Shown: positions 8,942 to 19,692 of the stretch, piece after piece
Layout: every line of letters starts with the position of its first letter
Position numbering within the stretch: position 1 is the first letter of the stretch
The notes under the pieces: model-generated
What the model was told of the DNA's origin: nothing
The model's input: only the letters and a program-made list of their open reading frames with translations
Database searches by the model: none
Program-made: the position numbers and the translations under genes
NCBI GenBank assembly: GCA_039000515.1
Contig: JBCFYV010002255.1
Location: forward strand, 46,472,812 to 46,536,811
Reading direction: 5' to 3'
DNA length: 64,000 bases
DNA from: Timema cristinae
Lineage: Eukaryota > Arthropoda > Insecta > Phasmatodea > Timematidae

Positions 8942-11900
8942 CTACTGATCCACTAATTGATGATAGGGCTTTAATTCAGTTACATTGTAGGTTCCTTTTA
9001 CCTGTCTAGTCTCCTGGTCTTCTATTAGGTACACATTATGACCTATTATTCTTTTTACCTGATAGGGACCTTCATATAGTAAAAAGAATTTCTTTATCTC
9101 TTTATTTAAGACTGATGATAGTTTGTGATTTTTTACCAGAACTGACTGTCCAACAACATAACTTACAGGTTTGTGGATGTTTTTATCATGATAATGGGAT
9201 CTTTTTGTGGCTACATCTTTTAGTCGTTTCACGGCTATATGTAATTTAGCTTGTTGATCCTTTTCTATTCTAGGTGGAAAATCAAAAAGTTTCTCTAGGT
9301 TTCTAAATGGCCTCCTCCCTTTCATGAGCTCTATAGGTGTAAAACCTGTACTCTCGTGAGTAGTGGAGTTTAAGCAAAATTCTATTTTCTCTACTTGGTT
9401 CGCCCAGGAAGCATGCTTGTTGTGACAATACAACCTCATAAACCTGCCTATTTCTCGATTTACTCTCTCAACACTGTTACTCTGAGGATGATATATTGAT
9501 GTATATTTTGTTTTTATGCTATGGGCCTCAAGGGTTTCTCTCCAGAATTTGGATATGAACTGCTTCCCATGATCCGAAACAATAACCTGTGGAACTCCTA
9601 CGTCGTTAATATAATTTTGAACAATTTTGTTCGTGACTGCTCTGGCAGTAGCCCTCCTAATAGTGTATAACTTCACAAACTTGGTACAGATGTCTAATAC
9701 TGCAAAGATATATTGGACACCCCTTATACTAGATGGAAGTGGGCCATATATATCTACGAAGACTAATTGTAATGGGTGTTCTGCTATAACATTTTTCATG
9801 AGTCCTTCATATTTTACATTGGGAATTTTGGTTTTCTGACATATGTCACATGTTCTTAATATTTTAGCTATAGTTTTGTTCATTTTAGGAAAGTTGCATG
9901 ATTCTTGTAAAATTTTGTAGCACTTTTTTACTCCTACATGGCCATAGTATTCATGGCAACTATTGATTACTGGAATAATAAGTTCCTTAGGAATACATAT
10001 AGTCCAAACCTTGTCAACAGAAGTTTTTTTGAAAAGTAATTCCCCATGAATTTGATAATTTGCACTAATTTCCGGCTTAGAGTTTTTCTTTTCTAATTCT
10101 ATGAAAATTTTACTTAATTTAAGGTCATTTCTTTGGGATTTGGGTAGTTCCTGTTTAATATTTTTATCAGTTTCATTCATTACTTCCCTTTTTTGTGCCA
10201 ATACCCTGAATTCTGTGTCAATGGTTCTTTCAACTACACCCTCAGGAGGATATCTAGACAGAGTGTCAGCTACCACCTGTTCTTTACCTGGGATATACTT
10301 AATGTCTAAATCATATTCTTGTAGTAACAAAATCCATCTGGTGAGCCTGCCATGAAGTAGCTTACATTTGTTAATAAAAGTAAGTGCTCTATGGTCTGTA
10401 TACAAAACAGTAGTTTTCCCTATGATTAAAATACGAAATTGAATGCAACTGAACACTATAGCGAGTAATTCTTTTTCAGTTATTGTATAGTTGATTTCTG
10501 GTCCATGTAACACCCTGCTGGCAAAAGCTATTGGTCTACGTTCTCCCTGTTCATCAATTTGAAATAATTCTGCACCTATCGCTTGACCTGATGCATCACA
10601 AGAAATGCACATGGGTTTACTAAAATCTGGATGTTTTAACATGACTGTACTCACAAATTGATCCTTAATTTGTTTCATAGCTGTTTCCTCTGTTATACCC
10701 CAGCTCCATTTCTCACCTTTTCTAGTTAGTCGAAGTAGTGGGAGTACCAGGTTCGAATGACACTTGATGAACTTCCTGTAATAGTTAATCAAACCTAAAA
10801 AAGCTTGAAGTTGCTTCTTATTTTTAGGGATAGGAAATTCCCTAATGGCCCTAGTTTTATCTTCATCAGCTGATACACCTTCTGGAGAAATTATGTGTCC
10901 CAGAAAATTTATTTTCTTGGATAAAAAAGCCGATTTTTCTAGGTTCACCGTCATGCCACCTAATTTTAATTTTTTCAGTACTAGTCCCACTTGTTCCACA
11001 TGTTCCTTGAAAGTACTTGATGCTATGACTATGTCATCGACATATAGGGTAACGAAGCTTAATACTTCTGGCCCCAATACTTTTTCTAGACCTCTAATGA
11101 AATTGCTAGTAGAAACCGATAGACCGAATGGCATTCTCTTAAAACAGTAAGTTCGTCCATTATATATGAATGAAGTATACTTCCTAGAGTCTTTGTGCAA
11201 TCCTATCTGCCAAAATGAACTTACTAAGTCCAAAGACGTTAAATATTTACAACCCTCAAATTTTTGTATAAGCTCATTAGCTGGTGAAGTGGTCTCCTCA
11301 TCTCTTACCAATATCTGATTTATCTTTCGTGCATCAAGGCACAGTCGAATTCCTTTGTTTTTTTTACCAACTACAACTAGTGGATTAACAATATCAGAAC
11401 TACATCTTTCTATAATGTCCCACTGTAACATGTGAGCTAGTGCCTCTTCAACAGCTGGTCTTTGACTATATGGTACTGGGTATGACTTACAATTGAATGG
11501 TGATTGATTTGTTACCTGGAGTTCACACTCGTAAAGTTTGTTCAACCCAGGTTTTCTAGAAAAAACCTCTCTATTTTCCCACATGGTTTCTAGTAGGTCC
11601 TGAGTTTGTTCCCCATCTAAGTTCATTTTATTGACTTTATTTTCTATTTCTTCCCATGGTATGTTTGACTCATAATTAGATGTTAATTGCTGCATTTTGA
11701 TATTTTCAGTATGTTTTGCTTCGATACAACCTACTTTACTTATCTGTATTTGCACCCTATTCACATGTGATTTTTCAATGAATGAAACTTGTAGTTTTAC
11801 TGGATTCTTGTTTATAGATAATTTTCTGCTTTTATAATCAATATTAACCTCAAAACCTGTTAACCAATCTGATCCTAATATTACAGGTACATTAAGATTT

Positions 11901-12345
11901 TCCACCACAAGAAAAATAATAGTAATTTTTACCTCATTAATCGCCACATCCAGCAACACTTGTTTCTTCACTTTTTTGTTCCTTGATCCTGTAGCGGCTA
12001 TTAAGGTTACATTGGTAACTGGCAATTCAGGAATAACCTCATCTGGGTTTTGCTTTTTTATTTCTTCAAAACACTCCTGGGAAATAGCCGTTATCTCAGA
12101 TCCCGTGTCTACCAATAATTTTAACTTAAGGTTACCTACCTTTCCTTCTATCTCTGGGGATATTGCCTTACAGAACTCATTTTTACTATTATTTTCTTGC
12201 AATAGATCCTCCATGGGATCACCTTGTAAAATTACATATTGTTTAACATATTGTTTAACAAAGTTCAAATAATTAATCTGTTCATTAGTCCTATTTATTA
12301 CTACTTTGTTGACCTCATGTGGACTGCCATGGGCCCTAGCAATCA
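8942..12345 (-). CDS. pol: Gypsy-1 Pol polyprotein (PR-RT-RH-IN)
   Basis: An uninterrupted frame of over 1,100 codons, lying in the -1 frame relative to gag. Numbering from the TTG at 12268: aspartic protease with DTG at about 54-56; reverse transcriptase with a SLDL region near 345-348 and YVDD at about 409-412; RNase H with D558 and TDH near 625; integrase with a zinc-binding H772/H777/C807/C810 cluster and catalytic D839 (VDIYG), D899 (SDHG) and E934 (SVERVN). There is no chromodomain; the C-terminus is a GPYQVKRI-type end domain. There is no ATG near the start, so translation most likely depends on the frameshift at GGGAAAC. The PR-RT-RH-IN order and the FLGLINYYRKFI block are diagnostic of Ty3/gypsy (Metaviridae). 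All catalytic residues are present. Confidence 0.95.
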
Positions 12346-13860
12346 GTTTCCCTGATTTTCATTTCTAACGACTGTGTGACCCATTGTGAATGGTGCAATA
12401 TCATTAAAGCTAGGTGCAGAGTGTACTTCTGCTGCTATTCTTCTAGTCTGACTATTATTTACCTGTTTGTTGTAATTGTCTCGGCTCTCTTGTCTGGGGT
12501 TTTCCCTCACCCCTTCTCGGTGTCCTATCATATGATTGTTGGGACCTTGCCTATTTTGTCCTTGGTTTATAAAATAGTTAGGTCTGTTGGGCCTACCGTC
12601 TTCTCGACGCTTTGAATCTTGGAATGGGTTTGGTGGTCTATTTTGTTTATTATCACGACCGAATGGATTATAGGTCTGTCTAGTTCTATCAAAATTGGGT
12701 GTTTCATTTCTACCTTCCCTTTCCCCATTCCTTTGCCACCTATTGTCAAATCCTATCAATACTCTTTCCATCTCCTTCACATTTTGGGCATTAACACTTA
12801 ACAGTACATTTTGTACCTGAAGAGGAAAGTGATTTGTTAGATGTTTCACCAACCTGTATTCTTCCAATGGATAATTTAAATACCTAGCCTGAGAAACAAA
12901 ACCATGAAAATACTCATTCATTGTGCCTTTTTTTGAATCATATCTATTATTAAATATTAACTGCAGAAAGTCGTCCTGCATCTCTTGAGACCAAAAGTGA
13001 TCCAAAAATGCGCGCTTAGCCTGTTCATAGGTCTCCCATTCATCCTCTAAATAACTGGCCCAGTTCCTAGCCTCCCCTTCTAAACATGAGAGCAAAATTT
13101 CAATTTTGTTCCTTTCCCTTAAATCCTCTTCTTTCCAAACTCTCTCAATTTTTTGCAAATATTGAGCCACAGATATTTTGCCCTTTGCTCCCCTATACCT
13201 AGGAATGAGTGACAAAGTAAGGTCATTGACATTTTTGGTTAAGAGATTGTGACTACACCCATTTTTGTTATCTGTCCCCCTACCTTTGTTAAGTTGTACT
13301 TGATCAGCTAAGTTGTTTATTTTCTGATCTAAAGTGCCAACAGTTTTTTTGTTTTCATTTACAATTTCTTTTATCTCCACAATTTCTTTCCTTTCTATTT
13401 GAATCTCCTCATTAATATTTTCTTTAATAAATTGCCTATTAGCATCCTCTTGCCCTTCAATTTCTAACCTCACCTTTTCTATTTGAATTTCCAAATTGGA
13501 TTGCACTACCTGAACAGCTGATTTGTTGTGTGCTATCTGTATATCCTGTGTTTGTATTTGTTTTTCTAATTTACTGGTTTCTTTATCTAATTTTTTCTCC
13601 AAACCCTCTGTTTTGTTTGTCACTGAAGATATTTGATCGATTAACTTAAACTGTTCCTTTCTTAGATTTTCCTGCCTAACCTCTAAATTTCCTTGTTTTT
13701 TTTCTCCTTCTGAAACCCTGTCATTAATTTCATTAATTTGTTGGATAAAATTTTGATTAATTATTTCTAAATTCTCAAATTTTTTATTTATATTTTTATT
13801 TATATTCTTTGATTGTTCGTCGACCTTTTGGTTGAGTTTAGTTTCTAAAGTTTGTCCCAT
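12343..13860 (-). CDS. gag: Gypsy-1 Gag polyprotein
   Basis: The first ATG of the frame is at 13860 (MGQTLETKLN). Residues ~1-190 are a strongly charged Lys/Glu/Gln-rich coiled coil. A capsid region follows, with a retrotransposon-gag signature (a segment with L.CLEGEARNWASYLEDEW, then A..AFLDHFWS). The C-terminal ~110 residues are Asn/Arg/Gln-rich and basic without a CCHC zinc knuckle, which suggests RNA binding by basic residues. Length is about 505 residues. The frame continues upstream of the ATG without a stop for ~14 codons, so the true N-terminus may lie in the upstream frames (see 13861-14197). Confidence 0.85.
   Translation of the reverse strand: MGQTLETKLNQKVDEQSKNINKNINKKFENLEIINQNFIQQINEINDRVSEGEKKQGNLEVRQENLRKEQFKLIDQISSVTNKTEGLEKKLDKETSKLEKQIQTQDIQIAHNKSAVQVVQSNLEIQIEKVRLEIEGQEDANRQFIKENINEEIQIERKEIVEIKEIVNENKKTVGTLDQKINNLADQVQLNKGRGTDNKNGCSHNLLTKNVNDLTLSLIPRYRGAKGKISVAQYLQKIERVWKEEDLRERNKIEILLSCLEGEARNWASYLEDEWETYEQAKRAFLDHFWSQEMQDDFLQLIFNNRYDSKKGTMNEYFHGFVSQARYLNYPLEEYRLVKHLTNHFPLQVQNVLLSVNAQNVKEMERVLIGFDNRWQRNGEREGRNETPNFDRTRQTYNPFGRDNKQNRPPNPFQDSKRREDGRPNRPNYFINQGQNRQGPNNHMIGHREGVRENPRQESRDNYNKQVNNSQTRRIAAEVHSAPSFNDIAPFTMGHTVVRNENQGN
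12346..12352 (-). promoter_or_regulatory. -1 ribosomal frameshift heptamer GGGAAAC (gag-pol)
   Basis: On the minus strand the gag frame ends 'CAG GGA AAC TGA'. The seven bases G GGA AAC form a canonical X XXY YYZ slippery site in the correct phase, directly before the gag stop (12343-12345). A -1 slip enters the pol frame, which is open from there onward. This explains the missing pol start codon. Confidence 0.85.
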
Positions 13861-14197
13861 TTTTTCCAAATCCTTTTTAAAATCCTGTTTATTTCTGATG
13901 CAGTTCGATCAATTTTTTCTAATATAGCATTTAAAAGATCTACTTGTTCTACTGGTTTAGCCACCCTCTCTTCCACTAAGGTTATTGTTCCCCTACACTT
14001 TGATTCAGCGTTTGCAGGATTACTTCGTTACTTGCTACCTCCCCAGAGCTAGCCCCTATTTCCTCCTCACTCCCTTCTTGTTCCTGTTCACAATTTGCCC
14101 TCCTGAATTGACCTGCCTTTTCATCCTCCTCATAAATAAATGGCATTGTGTCTTCATTATCATACTCTTCGGGTTCTCTTATCACCTTGTCTGCCAT
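13861..14197 (-). pseudogene. Gag N-terminal extension in two other frames
   Basis: An acidic 71-codon frame starts at ATG 14197 (MADKVIREPEEYDNED) and stops at 13982. The next minus-strand frame continues open with coiled-coil-like sequence (LLNAILEKIDRTASEINRIL). A third frame then enters gag. The second-to-third transition falls on T TTA AAA (13875-13881), itself a canonical -1 heptamer in phase. The first transition has no obvious slippery site. Either gag begins at 14197 and carries two small indels, or unusual recoding is involved. A damaged gag N-terminus is the simpler reading. Confidence 0.45.
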
Positions 14198-14802
14198 GTT
14201 GAAAATTTAAATAAATTTTTCTTAAGTTGATCTATGAATTAATTTGTGTTAGGCCTTGACAAATTTCAAGTACTCTTGATCTAAGAATTACTTTTTATAG
14301 TGAGAAATTTAATTTAAAATTAGGCCCATACACTTTTATATTGTTAGTTTTAATTTAATTTGTGAAATCCCAACATATAAAAACAAAATTTTATTACCCC
14401 CAAAATACACAATTGAAATTAGATTTTAAAAAAAATTATTATTATTATTTTTTTTTTTATTTTTTTTTTAAATTAGAGTTACAGCTTCTGTTGACCACTT
14501 ATCTGTCCTCGACGCTGTTTCTTGACTGCATGCCGTCTCCAAAAGGTCCTCCGTCCCGTTCCTTGATGGTGTGCCGTTGGTGTGCCGTCTCTTGCAGGTG
14601 TGCCGTCGGCGTGTCGTCTCTTGCAGGTGTGCCGTCTCCAACAGTCCTTTGCGCTGTTTCTTGACTGTGCCGTCTCCTTGGTGTGGTGTGCCGTCCTTTG
14701 GTGATTATGTGCCGTCTCCTGGTGTGCCGTCTCTTCCTTTAGCTCAGTGACGCACCTTTGTCTCAGTTCGCGGTATTCGAGCCCCTAAGTTGTAGCGCCA
14801 TT
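14198..14802 (-). other. Gypsy-1 leader with primer-binding site and GACGGCAC repeats
   Basis: On the minus strand, two bases after the 5' LTR, the sequence TGGCGCTACAACTTAGGGGC (about 14782-14801) resembles the primer-binding site complementary to tRNA-Lys1,2, with two extra bases and some changes. The leader between ~14745 and 14520 carries about ten copies of GACGGCAC(A/C), often written AGACGGCACACC, in a GC-rich block that contrasts with the AT-rich rest. The remainder (14198-14500) is AT-rich. Confidence 0.7.
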
Positions 14803-15656
14803 TGTTACATTACGAATCTTGGCGAGCGTTAATAGTCGCCTATTAACCCCCACGTTGTGTCGCCATTTGTTACACTTACGTTTCTTCAGCCCCTTGTTGG
14901 AATGCTATTAGTTACACTTTTCGCGTTCCTTCCCTCATTGGACGTCATTTATTACACTTCGTAATATTTTTGATTATAAATGCCCCACGTTGTGTCGCTA
15001 TTTGCTATATTACATAACAGAGTCATTCCGTAAATCTTTATTTCTATTACGCAACTATGTGCTTTACTTATAATGTCTCGTTCCTTATAATTAGACTTTA
15101 ATAAATGATAATATATCACATAAAGTTTGTTATCTGTTTATTCTTTAAATTGAAATCATATTGTTATTAGTATTTTATAATCGAAACACGATCATGTAGA
15201 GGGCCTATCAACTTATAATCACTGGCACTTAAATCACGTCCATTCAAGACCACGACCGATTGCACAGTGAAAAATACGGAGTTTCAAAAAGTCACATATA
15301 TCTGAGTTCAATAGAAGCTTCTCGAAGGAATCTTCCTAACGGTAAATTACACACCTACAAACCCAGAACAAAAATACCTATTGCTTTTGGAAGCTTCTCG
15401 AAGGAAATACATTAAAAGATCTTAACATTTCTTAAATTTAGCTCCAGTAGATGCTGCCATCTTACCACGAGGCGTGAACTAACTAGTAAATAATTTAGAG
15501 GAAGACGTGATTTAAGCGCCACGTAATAGGTTGTAAAATTTAAATAAAGTAAAATATGTTTAATTATATGTAAAATATTTTTGAATATATGAATAATTAG
15601 AATGATAAATGGTCAATGCTTTCAAATACTCTTTAGGGTCAATCTATTGCATTACA
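14803..15656 (-). repeat. 5' LTR of gypsy-1
   Basis: 854 bp, indistinguishable by eye from 5462-6315. As the 5' LTR in minus orientation it should contain the promoter. A 'tataaat'-type sequence (gattataaatgcc on the plus strand near 14973) and AT-rich stretches are present, but I cannot fix the start site. It is flanked on the right by the CTCT target duplication. Confidence 0.95.
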
Positions 15657-15799
15657 CTCTCTACCCATATTCCTTAAAACATTTTACTCTTTTTTCAATT
15701 TTAATCTTTTTGTTTTATAGTATTCATATTCGACAATGTTTAAATAACAAACATTACTGAACATTTTTAATATTAAAGAAATGTGCAATCACATGTCAT

Positions 15800-16980
15800 G
15801 TGAAGTAGGCATAGCCGTGTTATTGTGACGAAGTCATGTGTTCATTAACAACCGTGTACATATGAGACTAATTTTTCCACGTTCTCCTAAAATAAGATGT
15901 CAATGTACGTCTTTGTGAACGGTCATTAAATATAATGTACGATGGAACACTGTATGGTATGGAGAAAACATTCTGAGCGAAGGAATGGTAAGAAAATGGG
16001 TTAGAGCATTTAAAGATGTCCGCATGAATGTGCCTGATGAGGAACAAAGTGGGTGACCATCTGACATTACTGAAGACTTGGTGCAGAAAGTTGATGGAAA
16101 AGTTAGAGAAAGCAGACGCTTTACGGTTTCATCTTTATCTAATGAGTTTCCTCAAGTTTCAAGAAGTGTTCTTTATGAAATTGTGACCGAACACTTAAAT
16201 TATCGTAAGTTTTGCTCACGCTAGGTACCGAAAATGTTGACTGAGGTGCACAAAATCAAACGTTTAGCCAGTGCATTGATTTTCCTTAAGCAATACAGTG
16301 GTTTTGGTGATGATATTTTAAGCAAAATTGTCAAAGGTGACGAAACATGGGTGGCTCATGTTACGCCGGAATCAAAACAACAATCCATGGAATGTCAGCA
16401 TTCAACATCACCCAAGAAAGTGAAGTTCAAGCAAACAATTTCAGCCTGAAAAATCATGTGTACGGTGTTTTGGGATAGGAAGGGGGTGTTCTTTGTGAAT
16501 TTTTTGCCTCGTGGTGACACAATACATTCTTAGACCTATTGTTAGACTATAACTAAACTGCGCTGTGCAATCCAAAACAAAAGGCGGGGCATGCTGAGTG
16601 AGGGGATTATTTTGCTTCATGACAATGCCCGCCCAAGATCTCATCGCATCATGGCTGGAAACAACTTGATCACCCTCTGTACAGTCCCGATCTAGCGCAT
16701 AGTGACTACCACTTGTTCCTGCATCTTGGTGGTCAGCGCCACGACGATTATGATGACCTCAAGACGGCCGTGTTGCACTGGTTATCAAATCAGGTGGCAG
16801 ATTTATATGAAGATGGAATTCAAAAGTTGGTTTTACGATACAAGTGCCTTAATATTGGTGGATATGTTGAAGATTAAAGTACAGGCTTTCATCTAAAAAT
16901 AAAATTGATAATAAAAGTACACATGTGTGTTTTTAATTTCAAAACGGTACTTACTTTAAATAACACGCCTCGTAAAATTA
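15800..16980 (+). pseudogene. Dead mariner transposon (transposase pseudogene)
   Basis: Plus-strand reading gives mariner transposase blocks in order: a helix-turn-helix region with LSEGMVRKWVRAFKD (~15970), VSRSVLYEIV, the catalytic KGDETW (~16335), a HDNARP block (~16620) and SPDLAHSDYHLF (~16685). This is the DD34D arrangement. In-frame stops (a TGA after EEQSG, a TAG after KFCSR, others beyond 16449) and frame changes destroy the gene. Degenerate inverted ends are visible as 'aggcatagccgtgttatt' near 15808 and its inverted counterpart 'aaataacacgcctcgta' near 16970. It starts about 145 bases beyond the gypsy-1 LTR. Confidence 0.85.
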
Positions 16981-18055
16981 AGGTGTAAATAATTGAACCT
17001 TACCAATCGTCAATGTTATACGTCAGCCTCAACTCCTCACAGTGTAGACAGAAAAATAATTGCTTAGGCCAGGTTTTGGTACTTGGTAGTTAGACGAAGG
17101 GTGGGTGTGCTTACGGCGATCCACCCCATCCTCGCTGGGTGACTGATGACAACAAAGTGATACTGTGCATATAAACCAGCGCAACTATCTTTTATCTACT
17201 CTTTCAACGCTGTTCGTTTCTGATGGAAATCTCTGCCCAGATACGTTATAAATCCACTTGGTTTCAAGAGTTTATGACTTCCTGCTTGACTATTCTAGCA
17301 CATTAAAGCGTTCCGCTGCACGCCAGAACGCTACTTGTTCATATTCCAACAGGATCTCTATTCTAGTCTGAACTAACCCAGATCCCCTACTACGTGTATG
17401 TATGGTGTATTGTATCTTGTATTGTATCTTGTATTGTATCTTGTATTACACCGGGTTTTCCAAGAATCTGCTCCTCAACAGAGACGACGGTTTCTATAAC
17501 AAGACAAACATTTTACAGGTGTTAATCTTTCACCTCACCTTTAAGAAGATTCATTTTGGAAAGGGCATTTGATGTTTCTGTTCGTAGGTAGAAGATTTTT
17601 ACCTTTAGTTTCACATTGTGTATTTCATAGTGTAAATACCATATTATACTATTTGAAGTTTTAAACTCTGTGCCACAAGTAAACCAGCAAAAAAAAACTA
17701 CACATTTCGTAAGTAAAGATTTATTTTTATAAATTGTAATTATCTACTCAAGTAGTATACAATATTTCCCTGCCGCGTAAGTCTTATAAATAAACATATA
17801 TTCTTCAAAATATTTATTGCATCGAATGAAATGAAGAATAACAAATGATGTCCTGATCAGTGGTCGGAATTTACATGCGAATTCAAGTCCCAATATGTGA
17901 TGTCTGAAATATTCAAATACAAATATTGGTTTGTTTTTAAAAACACTGTCCTGGTGGGGTCCGAAATAATACTTAAATAAATTAAAATTTGCACGTAATA
18001 TAAAGGGTTTTACGATGACGGGCCTACTAAGCCGGTGGCCGTAACAAACCCGTAC
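16981..18055. other. No gene recognised; short repeats
   Basis: Contains a 12-bp 'gtattgtatctt' unit repeated about four times (17408-17450) and a TATA-like 'gcatataaaccagcg' at 17178 in a GC-richer island. I see no coding frame that I would support. The minus-strand open stretch 17744-18457 is produced by the 63-bp repeat array. Confidence 0.4.
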
Positions 18056-18660
18056 TCGAGCTGTCATGAGGAGAAACAAGATTAGGAACGTAGTTATCCG
18101 GCAAAGAATGGAGGTACAGGGGGTACATGAGATAGTAGAGGAAGCAAGACTGAGATGGTAAGGACATGTAATGAGGATGTTGGAGTACATGAGATAGTAG
18201 AGGAAGCAAGACTGAGATGGTAAGGACATGTAATGAGGATGTTGGAGTACATGAGATAGTAGAGGAAGCAAGACTGAGATGGTATGGACATGTAATGAGG
18301 ATGTTGGAGTACATGAGATAGTAGAGGAAGCAAGACTGAGATGGTATGGACATGTAATGAGGATGTTGGAGTACATGAGATAGTAGAGGAAGCAAGACTG
18401 AGATGGTATGGAGATGTAATGAGGATGTTGGAGTACATGAGATAGTAGAGGAAGCAAGACTGAGATGGTATGATGTAAGAATATAGGATGCCGAAGAGAA
18501 TGTTGTAAATTAAGTTTTTAGGAAAAAGACCGCACCGAGAAAGAGACGGGAGGGGCAGATAACAGGAAGTGTTCCAGTGAGAGGATAAGAATGAAATAAA
18601 TTAAAGGAGGAAGAATGCTGGACGAATAGCCACAGGCTGGAAACAGTTGATGATGATTGT
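18056..18660 (+). pseudogene. LINE ORF2 3'-terminal fragment
   Basis: The plus strand encodes the hallmark C-terminal block of many non-LTR retrotransposons: 'RRNKIRNVVIRQ' (18070-18108), then 'EEARLRWYGHVMRM', then 'PKRML..KFLGKRP' (18490-18530) and decayed tail. Family knowledge: RLRW-GHV-RM followed by GKR-GR-R-RW lies after the reverse transcriptase in RTE/CR1/jockey-like elements. No reverse transcriptase core is present, so this is a 5'-truncated dead copy. The first two repeat units have TAA in place of the Tyr codon. Confidence 0.75.
18129..18470 (+). repeat. 63-bp in-frame tandem amplification of the LINE motif
   Basis: The unit begins 'gagatagtagaggaagcaag' and runs to 'ggatgttggagtacat', with an exact 63-bp period (18129, 18192, ...) and about 5.5 copies. 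63 is 21 codons, so each unit re-encodes VEEARLRWYGHVMRM plus a linker. Later units read Tyr where the first two read stop. Confidence 0.9.
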
Positions 18661-19468
18661 GATTATGAAGATGATAGTTGTTTCTGCCAATTTAATGAAA
18701 AGTGTTTGTTACAAAACATTTTACATTGTAGCAAAAAAAAATTGACTAAATAATAATAATAATTCTTAACAACGTAAAACAAATAATTTTTCAAATTTTC
18801 TGGCGCCGTATTTTGTCGCTTCTGTAGCAACATTATGTCGGATGTAGCTCCTTTTAACTTCACAATAAGTGATTGGAGAATGTTTTAATATTTCCCTCAC
18901 TGCAATTACATTAATTTCAGTCTAGTATTTCCCCCACAAATGATTGGTATCTTTCACATATTTCCATGTTTCAAATGTCTTACTTTTTACAAAAATAAAA
19001 GAGATGCGAAACAACAATGCTAACAACAATGTAATGTTTATATTTTTAATGCCAACAAGATGTAATTATTAATTGGTCTGCAGAAAATAATTAGTTTTTA
19101 ATTTGATTATGAATGATTTGAATATTAGTCTTAATGGATATTATATGGTTTCAGACAAGTGCCTACCTACATAGTTAAATATTGGATATCTTTTACTGTG
19201 GCAGTGAATTTTTGTTCCTTTATAGCTTAATATAATTAGTTGTAATTAGAAATGAATTAGATCACTATTAAGTAAACTACAATGTGGTATTAATTTTACT
19301 GAAATTCAATTAAAGTGGCATGGCTTAGTGCAACTTATTGAGGTGTGTATATACAATATAATAGGTTCTACCGATGTATTAGTTTAATGCTGTAAAATAG
19401 ATTAAGGAATTACTGGTTGTTAGTTTTTACCGTTCCGGATGTTAAATTATCCCCATTAGAGCACTGCT
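18661..19468. other. AT-rich, nothing recognised
   Basis: No coding, repeat or RNA signal that I would support, apart from homopolymer runs. Confidence 0.5.
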
Positions 19469-19586
19469 TTTATATATATATATATATATATATACAAATT
19501 TTAAAAGAAAATGAAAATGAATATATGTTCTCCCTCTCCATCTCTCTCTATATATATATATGAAAATGAAAATATATTCTCCCTCT

Positions 19587-19647
<61 letters not shown>

Positions 19648-19692
19648 ATGGATATGGAGAGGGAGAATATATTTTCATTTTCTTTTAAAATT
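19469..19692. repeat. (TA)n/(GA)n microsatellite within a long inverted repeat
   Basis: Three TA runs and a GA run. The left arm 'aattttaaaagaaaatgaaa' (from 19497) with 'tctccctctccat' is mirrored by 'atggagagggagaatata..ttttcattttcttttaaaatt' (19648-19692). The whole block can fold into a hairpin with ~40-base outer arms and a TA-rich core. Confidence 0.85.

Larger units (their letters stand above)
5462..15656 (-). mobile_element. Full-length Ty3/gypsy LTR retrotransposon (gypsy-1)
   Basis: A 10,195-bp element transcribed on the minus strand. The LTRs at 5462-6315 (3' LTR) and 14803-15656 (5' LTR) are both 854 bp. Each has TG..CA ends when read on the minus strand. I saw no difference between them by eye. 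The 4 bases outside each end are CTCT (5458-5461 and 15657-15660), a perfect target duplication. Internal order on the minus strand: primer-binding site, leader with short repeats, gag, -1 frameshift site, protease-RT-RNase H-integrase, a 2.6-kb noncoding 3' segment with a satellite array, and a polypurine tract. There is no envelope gene. Identical LTRs imply recent insertion. The N-terminal part of gag has two frame displacements, so activity is uncertain. Confidence 0.95.

Noticed and set aside
17744..18457. Minus-strand 237-codon open frame with repeated 'PLLSHVLQHPHY'-type peptide
   Set aside because: Antisense of the 63-bp LINE-derived repeat array. The plus strand encodes the recognisable RLRWYGHVMRM motif.
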